NCBI GenBank assembly: GCA_945988915.1
Contig: CAMFTS010000020.1
Coordinates: 1-16,708, forward strand
Direction of reading: 5' to 3'
Length of the DNA: 16,708 nucleotides
DNA from: an uncultured Clostridia bacterium
GTDB lineage: Bacteria; Bacillota; Clostridia; Oscillospirales; Acutalibacteraceae
The translations under genes and the position numbers were made by a program. Under the pieces are notes generated by a model that was not told the origin of the DNA, made no database searches, and saw nothing but the letters and a program-made list of their open reading frames with translations. Of this stretch, positions 7,848 through 13,715 are shown piece after piece (the first letter of the stretch is position 1; each line of letters opens with the position of its first letter).

Positions 7848-8258
7848 TTAAGCGTTGTGGCCTTCAGCAATACCTGTTGCATCTGTGCACTCTGAATTAT
7901 AAGTTGTAGCTGTAGTTGTAACTGTTACGAGAGCGCTGTATGTGCCAGCTGCATCAGCTGATGGGCACTTAGGAAGAGCGCCGCCGTCAAAGAGTGAAAG
8001 GAATGATGCTTCTGCTTTGATGTCTGATGATGTACCAGCACCAAGAGTAATAGCTTCGCCGCTAGCGCCGCCTGTCATCATGAATGTTTCCATGTTACCT
8101 TTGATAACTCTCTGGTTTGACTTGCATGACTTAATTCTTGCATTCTTAGTAACTGCACCGAAAATCGGCACTGCAACTGCAACGAGGATACCAAGGATTA
8201 CAACAACGATCATTAATTCAACGAGTGTGAAACCTTTTTTACTCATAAGTTTTCTCAT
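7848..8258 (-). CDS. Type IV pilin 1 (likely major shaft pilin)
   Basis: A 136-residue prepilin. The leader MRKLMSKKG ends in Gly and is followed by FTLVELMIVVVILGILVA, with Glu at position 5 of the mature protein, as needed for shaft assembly. The helix runs on to about residue 50, and the C-terminal globular part has FLSLFDGGALPKCPS, found in a matching form in pilin 2. Cysteines at 45, 98 and 124 could include one disulfide (98-124) that pins the C-terminal loop. The Thr-rich VTVTTTATT stretch could be a glycosylation target, but that is a guess. The start has AGGGAG eight bases upstream. Its own consensus promoter with an A/T-rich upstream tract, and the strong terminator, indicate high monocistronic expression. 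This is why it, rather than pilin 2, is proposed as major pilin. Confidence 0.93.
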   Translation of the reverse strand: MRKLMSKKGFTLVELMIVVVILGILVAVAVPIFGAVTKNARIKSCKSNQRVIKGNMETFMMTGGASGEAITLGAGTSSDIKAEASFLSLFDGGALPKCPSADAAGTYSALVTVTTTATTYNSECTDATGIAEGHNA

Positions 8259-8359
8259 AGTAAAATCTCCCTTTAATTAATATTTTTTAATTTTATATGA
8301 TGGGCGGGGAGCCCAAGATACCTTGTTTAAGGTTAACGGGAATGTTCCGTACCTCTTAT
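8259..8359 (-). promoter_or_regulatory. Structured 5' leader of pilin 1
   Basis: About 100 bases lie between the predicted transcription start (about 8359, inferred from the -10 box) and ATG. Read leftwards it holds the shared dyad element, a five-pair hairpin ACCTT-AAAC-AAGGT (8333-8320), and a hairpin GGGC-TCCCC-GCCC (8314-8302). The CTCCC in that loop and arm (8311-8307) is an exact complement of GGGAG in the ribosome binding site (8271-8267), so a pairing that hides the site is possible. I recognise no known riboswitch class here. Confidence 0.45.
8338..8351 (-). repeat. Dyad element copy 1 (pilin 1 promoter region)
   Basis: TACGGAACATTCCC read leftwards, with the dyad GGAA-CA-TTCC. It begins 14 bases after the -10 box. 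An identical 14-base copy sits at 8913-8926 in front of pilin 2. Position just after the transcription start suits a repressor operator; an RNA hairpin would have only three pairs. Confidence 0.7.
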
Positions 8360-8365
8360 GTACAC

Positions 8366-8394
8366 ATTATATAACACTATTTTCCATTTGTAAA
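8366..8394 (-). promoter_or_regulatory. Sigma-A-type promoter of pilin 1, with A/T-rich upstream tract
   Basis: Read leftwards: TTTACA (8394-8389), 17-base spacer, perfect TATAAT (8371-8366). Almost pure A/T sequence lies just upstream of the -35 box (about 8430-8399), including a 16-base palindrome at 8402-8417; this resembles an UP element and could raise expression. Confidence 0.85.
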
Positions 8395-8431
8395 GTGTTT
8401 TTTTAAAAATTTTTAAATTTTTTTGTTTTTA

Positions 8432-8866
8432 TCAGTCAACTCTTGCGCCGTGTTCAGAGCAAACGACGGATATTGAACGGTTATCGTTTGCTGCATTAAT
8501 TGAAATGGTGTAAGTTTCACCTTCACAAAGAGGTAATTCTCCGCCGTCAAAATAGCTTAAAAAATCTGCAGAGAGCTTTGACTCGGATTCCGCTTTGCTC
8601 GAAACCGTTACACTTGTTGTAGCCGTGCCTCCGCCTGCGTTTGCCGCAAATACGCCGAAAATATTCTCATCGCTTCTGTTAAGCAAATACTGCGTTCCGG
8701 CTTTTTCAATAGTGTCGATATTGTTTCTGCAAGTTTTCTTTTTTGCATTGCTTGTGACCACACCGAAAATCGGAACAGCGATTGCAACAAGAATACCGAG
8801 AATAACAACCACTATCATCAGTTCTACAAGGGTAAACCCGCCCTTGTCTTTTCTTAAATTTTTCAT
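8432..8866 (-). CDS. Type IV pilin 2 (paralogue of pilin 1)
   Basis: A 144-residue prepilin. The leader MKNLRKDKGG is followed by FTLVELMIVVVILGILVA, with Glu5, nearly identical to pilin 1. The globular part shares the layout FLSYFDGGELPLCEG and ends with VVCSEHGARVD, a form seen in other Clostridia PilA proteins, where two cysteines bracket the last beta strands. The start is ATG at 8866: TTTGGAG lies six bases before it, and the in-frame TTG at 8878 overlaps that ribosome binding site, so it is not the start. The gene has a perfect promoter of its own. No G/C hairpin follows it, so transcripts may read on into pilin 1. It could be an alternative shaft subunit or an abundant minor pilin. Confidence 0.92.
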   Translation of the reverse strand: MKNLRKDKGGFTLVELMIVVVILGILVAIAVPIFGVVTSNAKKKTCRNNIDTIEKAGTQYLLNRSDENIFGVFAANAGGGTATTSVTVSSKAESESKLSADFLSYFDGGELPLCEGETYTISINAANDNRSISVVCSEHGARVD

Positions 8867-8912
8867 AATAATCTCCAAACCCTACCGATATGTCGTTTTT
8901 AGCGAAAAAAAT

Positions 8913-8926
8913 GGGAATGTTCCGTA
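8913..8926 (-). repeat. Dyad element copy 2 (pilin 2 promoter region)
   Basis: TACGGAACATTCCC read leftwards, identical over 14 bases to the copy at 8338-8351. It begins 13 bases after the -10 box of pilin 2, one base different in spacing from copy 1. In this copy the distal ATTCCC could also pair with GGGAAT at the end of the promoter spacer. Confidence 0.7.
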
Positions 8927-8939
8927 ACTTTGCATTTTC

Positions 8940-8968
8940 ATTATATTCCCAAAATTTGTCTTTGTCAA
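8940..8968 (-). promoter_or_regulatory. Consensus sigma-A promoter of pilin 2
   Basis: Read leftwards: TTGACA (8968-8963), 17-base spacer, TATAAT (8945-8940), a full match to consensus. The expected start near 8933 gives a leader of about 65 bases before the ATG. Confidence 0.9.
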
Positions 8969-8995
8969 CACAAAATTGTATTCTATATCAAAGAA

Positions 8996-9025
8996 CTGCA
9001 CCCCACAGAAGCCCGTAGAGTGCAG
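8996..9025 (-). terminator. Possible weak terminator after the minor-pilin operon
   Basis: CTGCACTC (9025-9018) can pair with GGGTGCAG (9003-8996), eight pairs with one G-U, around a 14-base loop. The following TTCTTTG is only partly U-rich, so termination would be incomplete. It lies about 20 bases after the CFI-box pseudopilin stop and before the pilin 2 promoter. Confidence 0.45.
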
Positions 9026-9043
9026 AAATGAAAACTTGACTGT

Positions 9044-10210
9044 TTAATTAACTGTTTCAATTAAGTAAGCCGTACCGATAATTGCGTTAGTAAGCATTTT
9101 CTTAGCAAGAGGGCTCTTGTTTGAAATTTCAATAATCGCAGGAGACCAATTATTGTAATACTGATCAATAATCATTTCTCCCACAGCGTTACCTTTAAGG
9201 ACATTGTCTCTGAATCCGCGAAGAGTAGTTTTAACTCCCTCGCCTATATTATTGCCCATCATAAGAATACTGATTCCGCAGCCTGAACCGACTGACATAC
9301 TGCCGTTTTGATTTGCCGGAGCACCGTAATTAAAGTCATAAAGAGAAATATATTTTATTACGGTTGCTTCCTTATCCAAATAGCTGTATGTTACACCGGC
9401 TTCTCCTACATATCCTTCTTCATTTGACTTGGTTACATTCGGATAATTGGAAAGCTTTCCGTTTGTATAGCCTGCAACATAGGCATTGGAAAGTGCAGTA
9501 ACCCTCGAATTGTTCATATTAATCTCATCGCCGCCGTCAAGAGTGTTCTTGAGTGAGAATGAGGTATGAAGCTCATAATGGAAGTCATAATCAGGTGCGC
9601 TTTCAACAGTAACCGTTACGCCGCCGGGAAGATAAACATGACCAGAGCCGTCAGATCTTGTTGAGCTCTCTTGGTTATTGGCGTCTTTATGGAAAGCGTC
9701 AACCGAAACCTCATATTTTATTTTAACCTTTGCCTCATCTGTGTACCTATACCTGTACGCAGTAGATCTGTTACCGTTAAGTACATAGAAATAATCATTG
9801 TAAACAAAAAGATATGTATATATCTTTTGAGCATTTGCTTCGTCGGTATTCTTATCTCTTTCCGGGAAATAGAGTGAACCGTCGGCATTCTCCGTAAATG
9901 TTCCGAGCTGAGGACATGATACAAAAGTTTTTGTCTGTTTCAGTGCATCTAAATCCTCATAATACAAGTCAACATTAGTTGCCGTCGCAAGAGAACCTGT
10001 GCTGGCATCAGCTTGGAAGGCCCTGACGATTGCCTGAACTTCTGACTGAATAATAAAAAGTTGCTCAACCATTCGGTATTTTTTCCAAACTGAACCCATG
10101 AGTTGGCAAAGAAGAGCTGCACACAAAGACATAACAGCAACAGTTACTATCAATTCAGATATAGTGAAGCCGTGCTTATTATTTTTAATTTTTCTAAAAG
10201 CCTTATACAT
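9044..10210 (-). CDS. PilW/GspJ-like pseudopilin with CFI-box-like C-terminal domain
   Basis: A 388-residue prepilin-like protein. The leader MYKAFRKIKNNKHG is followed by FTISELIVTVAVMSLCAALL, with Glu5, then a long helix and a large globular part, the usual build of PilW/GspJ-type minor pilins at the pilus tip. The last 78 residues (311-388, bases 9280-9044) start at CGISILMMG and include LRGFRDNVL, NAVG, QYYNNWSPAI and a final hydrophobic stretch. This pattern (Cys, then LRxFRDxxL, then YYxxSPxI) is that of CFI-box C-terminal domains, whose function is unknown; the CFI motif itself is replaced here by CGI. The ATG is preceded by AAAGGAGGG. The gene follows the giant prepilin-like gene after a stop-overlapping hairpin. 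The prepilin call is firm, the PilW subtype is by size and order, and the CFI-box call needs a profile search. Confidence 0.88.
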   Translation of the reverse strand: MYKAFRKIKNNKHGFTISELIVTVAVMSLCAALLCQLMGSVWKKYRMVEQLFIIQSEVQAIVRAFQADASTGSLATATNVDLYYEDLDALKQTKTFVSCPQLGTFTENADGSLYFPERDKNTDEANAQKIYTYLFVYNDYFYVLNGNRSTAYRYRYTDEAKVKIKYEVSVDAFHKDANNQESSTRSDGSGHVYLPGGVTVTVESAPDYDFHYELHTSFSLKNTLDGGDEINMNNSRVTALSNAYVAGYTNGKLSNYPNVTKSNEEGYVGEAGVTYSYLDKEATVIKYISLYDFNYGAPANQNGSMSVGSGCGISILMMGNNIGEGVKTTLRGFRDNVLKGNAVGEMIIDQYYNNWSPAIIEISNKSPLAKKMLTNAIIGTAYLIETVN

Positions 10211-10245
10211 ACTTTGCCCTCCTTTAATATTATGTTAAAGCCCTG

Positions 10246-10270
10246 AGGGCTGATAAGTTTTATCAGCCCT
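10246..10270 (-). other. Strong hairpin overlapping the stop codon of the giant prepilin-like gene
   Basis: AGGGCTGATAA (10246-10256) and TTATCAGCCCT (10260-10270) form an 11-pair perfect stem with a three-base loop. Read leftwards, the upstream arm contains the TGA stop (10265-10263) followed at once by an in-frame TAA. CAGGGCTTTAAC follows, not a U-run. It could set the ratio of the two flanking products by partial termination, mRNA processing or stability. Confidence 0.7.
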
Positions 10271-13200
10271 GGCTTGCCATTGAGTTTACGCCCAAAACTT
10301 CTATAGTTTTAAAAGAACCCGTGGTCTCATCAAGCGTAAGTGCAGCAGTAGTAGATGCACCGTACGGATTAGCTATATAGGAAGGACTGTCAGCTGATGT
10401 TCGTGTCTTGCAGAATTTCCATGTGGAAGTAGGATTAGTTGAATAATACATTACCGCGTTTTCATCAGCATCATTCTTTCCGTCTCCGTCGGTATCAATA
10501 TAACCGAAAGCATACCAAATACCTTGGCTGTATGCGAGCTGAATAATATTAACCTTATCACTGTCTGCGATTTTAACTGCTTTCCAAAGATAAACATTAT
10601 TAGTTCTGTCCGCACAGTATTTAACATTTATATATGATGCGTGCTCACCGTTGCCTGTATATGGCTTAAAGCTTGCTCCGTTAGCTAATGTGCCGCCGTT
10701 TGCACAAATATTTGTAGGCGAAACATCAGACTCTCTCGACTGGTTACCTGCAACAACCCATACATCATCGGCACAGAGTACATCGTTAATTCTTGTAAGG
10801 GTTGATATGAAGCCGAAGGAGTCCTGAGTACCTGCTGCTACCGTTCCGTAATCATAGAATTCAGCGCCTTTTGAAGAGCCGATTTTCTTCATCCAGGTAT
10901 AGTTTTCAAACTCTTTTTTAACATAGGTAATCTTTGAATTGGTAAGGTTTTCCTGGTCATAGAACCAACTGATTAAGGTTCCGTTACTTGTGCCCCACAT
11001 AGCCTGAGGCTTTCCGTCGCCCGTAGTACCCCAGTTGCAGGTTGTACATTCTGTCTGCGCAAGCGGATGGCAGTTTGTACCGTAGCTGCTGTCACCGGGT
11101 TGAACATTTGGGGAATAGGATGCCTGCGGTGCTCGGTCAGAGTTAGATGTAATATTAAAATAGCTTCTGTGGAAAGAGGTATCCCAGCCAAGAATAGCCT
11201 TTGTACCGTCCTTATTTATTCCGAGGAAACCGCCTTCATCATTGCCGTAATACTGGTCAGTTCCAAAGAACTGATGGAATACATTTGTTTCTTTTTTCAA
11301 GGACCAGCCTTTACCTGATGCAAGGTCACCGGTTGTGTCGGATTCCGTTCCGTCACCTGTTGCTCTGATATAAACTATACCTGTGTTAAATATCTGACTA
11401 CAACGGGTTGCGTAGGAATAGTCCATAAGCATATAACTTACAGTGTAACCTACAGCAAGAGAAATATTATTACCTGTCAGATCATCGTGAAAGCTCTTAA
11501 CATCAAGCATTGTAACATTGTCTCGAAGACCGCCTGAGAAGAAGCCGTGGTCAAACTTACCGGAAATTCCGTTAAACTTCTCAAAGTAATAGTCTGAACC
11601 CGTAAGTCCTTCGATTGTAGGAACTTCGGGGTCATCAAGAGCAATAGCAAACGGATGTGAAAGATATCCGACTGTAATGTCAACCTCATTGCCGCCGGTA
11701 ATATAATAGTCGTTACCTTGTGCGGGAAGAGCACTGCCTGTTGCAAGAATGCCGTTTGTTACATTACCCGCCGTATAGTACAAGGTTTTGTTATTACTTG
11801 AAGGATAAGGATATCTTGTATCCTTATCGGCTGTATTGGCATCGCAATAATTTAACAAGTTTCTGTAACTAACCCCTGTAAGAGAGTCGTTATAATACTT
11901 TGAAGATGTAGAAAAGATATCGCCAAATTTACCTACCGGCACCCAGGAATCAGATGAAGAATCAAAGATTGCACCGTAGGTTCCGAGATGAATAAAAGCT
12001 TTCCAACCCACAGAAGCGGTTTTCCAGCCCCATGCGTCTGTAACCGAAGGAATATAGCCGCAGTAAAGAGTATATGACTTAGTAGGATAAACATCGTTGT
12101 TATACGGTGTTCTATCCTGCGATTCGTAATAATTGGGATTTGATTTGTTAATCTGAATTGCCCCTACAGATGTAATGGTTATAAGTGAATCATCATCGCC
12201 GTATTCATAGTCTGTAGCTGTTTTATAACCGTCAACATTAAGCTTAGACGCTTTACTCTGACCGCCTGTTAACCAACTGATTTGATTGATTGATTCCTCT
12301 TTCGATGAATTGCTGTCCGGTCCGTAATACTCCTTTTTTGCGCCTTTCTTTGTTTTTTTCTTTGCCGCGCCGCTAAGAGTCAGAAAATAATCATTGTATT
12401 CGCTCGCAGTAATGTTGGCGGTAAAATAATTCGAAACCAAAGCCTGATATTTGAAAATTGAAACCTTTTCCGATTTAAACAGCTCATTAACTTTTCTGCC
12501 GTTGAAAGTAACAATTTCTTGCGGAGAACGGAAAATAGTCTTGAACTCTGCCTGAGTTGTTTTTGTCGGAGTAAGCACTTCATAAGTACCCTCCCTAGTA
12601 CTGCCGTCTTTATTAAGCCAAGAATAGCGATTATAATTTATAAGATTATCGCCGCCCCAATAATAGTTTCCTGTTGTTTCGTTTTTCCAGAAGCGTCTTA
12701 CCTGACCGGCATCGCCGCCCATAACATAGTAACCGTACTTGTTAACACCGCCGTTGCCGTCATCGCCTTTGCCGGCTGCAACCCATTCAACATCGTTCAT
12801 CGCCGATTTAAGAGCAGCGTCACCGCCCATTTTCTTTGCGAGAATTTCCATATGTCCGGTTGTAGTATCAACGCCCTTAGTAACATAATAGTAATAGTTG
12901 CCGTCGCTACTCTTTTCACCGACCATAATAATTTCGGGAGCGCCGATTTCGATTTTTACGCTGTAAAGCTCACCGTTATCATCACAATATTTAATGTAGA
13001 GAGGTGAGTGTTCAAAGCTGATTACATTATTTGCGCCTTTGAAGGTAAACACCGCAATCTTAGCATTGTTACCGTCATTTTCCGATCTGATTTCGTAATA
13101 CTTTGAATCGACCTTAACCTGAGTTCCTGAAGAATTTGTATTATATACTTCAAAATGGAAGCCTGAAGTTTTACTTTTTGCAAAAGAGGAATCGTCAAAC

Positions 13201-13679
13201 TTGAAGCCCTTAGGAACTACAGTAATATCCTTTGTGAGGAAGTCATCAGTAAGCGACGCGGGGAAGCAAATCATAGTGTTGCTTGCGCTTGCAGCATAGA
13301 ATGTAGCATACGAATCGCCCCGGTTAAGATTCTCAGAAACAAGACGTCCTTTGATTTTGCCGTATGTTTCTGTTGAAAAATCAACATCAGTAAAACCCGC
13401 AGCAGAAAGCTTAAGCGGTACGTTGGTGACAACTGTTTCATAACCGATGTCATTACCGCCGCCTTTATTTGCTACAAGACGTTCCATAAGGCTGGCTCTT
13501 TCATATGTCTTTTTTGTTAATTCGCCTGCTGTGCGTATATTTTTAAAATACGACAAGAAAGCCGGAGTAAACACGAAAATTATAAGTACAAGCAAAGTCA
13601 TGGCAACCAGAACTTCTGTGAGTGTCATACCCTTACGAGATCTAAGTGCATTCTCAGTGACTTTTATTCTTTTCTTCAT
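10263..13679 (-). CDS. Giant prepilin-like protein, putative pilus-tip adhesin
   Basis: A 1138-residue protein. The leader MKKRIKVTENALRSRKG is followed by MTLTEVLVAMTLLVLIIFVF, with Met at +1 and Glu at +5, so PilD should process it. By gene order it takes the place of PilV/GspI (normally under 200 residues), giving an ectodomain of over 1000 residues. That part is rich in Tyr, Gly, Ser, Thr and Asn, with strand-like repeats such as WVAAGKG, VWVVAGN and IWYAFGY, and MYYSTNPTSTW, which recalls an Asp-box; a beta-propeller-like fold is possible. A calcium loop DTDGDGKNDADE lies at 1062-1073 (10496-10461). Three close cysteines are at 870, 878 and 881. A Lys-rich patch lies near residue 440. 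The start ATG at 13679 has AAGGAGG seven bases before it; an in-frame ATG at 13709 lies upstream of that ribosome binding site and is rejected. The prepilin nature is firm; the adhesin role is inferred. Confidence 0.88.
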   Translation of the reverse strand: MKKRIKVTENALRSRKGMTLTEVLVAMTLLVLIIFVFTPAFLSYFKNIRTAGELTKKTYERASLMERLVANKGGGNDIGYETVVTNVPLKLSAAGFTDVDFSTETYGKIKGRLVSENLNRGDSYATFYAASASNTMICFPASLTDDFLTKDITVVPKGFKFDDSSFAKSKTSGFHFEVYNTNSSGTQVKVDSKYYEIRSENDGNNAKIAVFTFKGANNVISFEHSPLYIKYCDDNGELYSVKIEIGAPEIIMVGEKSSDGNYYYYVTKGVDTTTGHMEILAKKMGGDAALKSAMNDVEWVAAGKGDDGNGGVNKYGYYVMGGDAGQVRRFWKNETTGNYYWGGDNLINYNRYSWLNKDGSTREGTYEVLTPTKTTQAEFKTIFRSPQEIVTFNGRKVNELFKSEKVSIFKYQALVSNYFTANITASEYNDYFLTLSGAAKKKTKKGAKKEYYGPDSNSSKEESINQISWLTGGQSKASKLNVDGYKTATDYEYGDDDSLITITSVGAIQINKSNPNYYESQDRTPYNNDVYPTKSYTLYCGYIPSVTDAWGWKTASVGWKAFIHLGTYGAIFDSSSDSWVPVGKFGDIFSTSSKYYNDSLTGVSYRNLLNYCDANTADKDTRYPYPSSNNKTLYYTAGNVTNGILATGSALPAQGNDYYITGGNEVDITVGYLSHPFAIALDDPEVPTIEGLTGSDYYFEKFNGISGKFDHGFFSGGLRDNVTMLDVKSFHDDLTGNNISLAVGYTVSYMLMDYSYATRCSQIFNTGIVYIRATGDGTESDTTGDLASGKGWSLKKETNVFHQFFGTDQYYGNDEGGFLGINKDGTKAILGWDTSFHRSYFNITSNSDRAPQASYSPNVQPGDSSYGTNCHPLAQTECTTCNWGTTGDGKPQAMWGTSNGTLISWFYDQENLTNSKITYVKKEFENYTWMKKIGSSKGAEFYDYGTVAAGTQDSFGFISTLTRINDVLCADDVWVVAGNQSRESDVSPTNICANGGTLANGASFKPYTGNGEHASYINVKYCADRTNNVYLWKAVKIADSDKVNIIQLAYSQGIWYAFGYIDTDGDGKNDADENAVMYYSTNPTSTWKFCKTRTSADSPSYIANPYGASTTAALTLDETTGSFKTIEVLGVNSMASQG

Positions 13680-13715
13680 AAGTTTTCCTCCTTTTTCAGA
13701 ATTCAGCATTATACC

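Noticed and set aside
8259..8359. c-di-GMP riboswitch in front of pilin 1
   Set aside because: The conserved core of neither c-di-GMP class is present; only simple hairpins are seen.
8402..8417. 16-base A/T palindrome after pilin 2 as a terminator
   Set aside because: The stem has no G or C and would be too weak; its place right upstream of the pilin 1 -35 box fits an UP element better.
12519..13007. Open frame of 162 codons on the plus strand
   Set aside because: It lies fully antisense to the giant prepilin-like gene, has no ribosome binding site or recognisable domain, and its composition is what the opposite strand would give.
13680..13709. Upstream ATG at 13709 as start of the giant prepilin-like gene
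   Set aside because: The ribosome binding site AAGGAGG would then be inside the gene, while ATG 13679 sits at the right distance from it.
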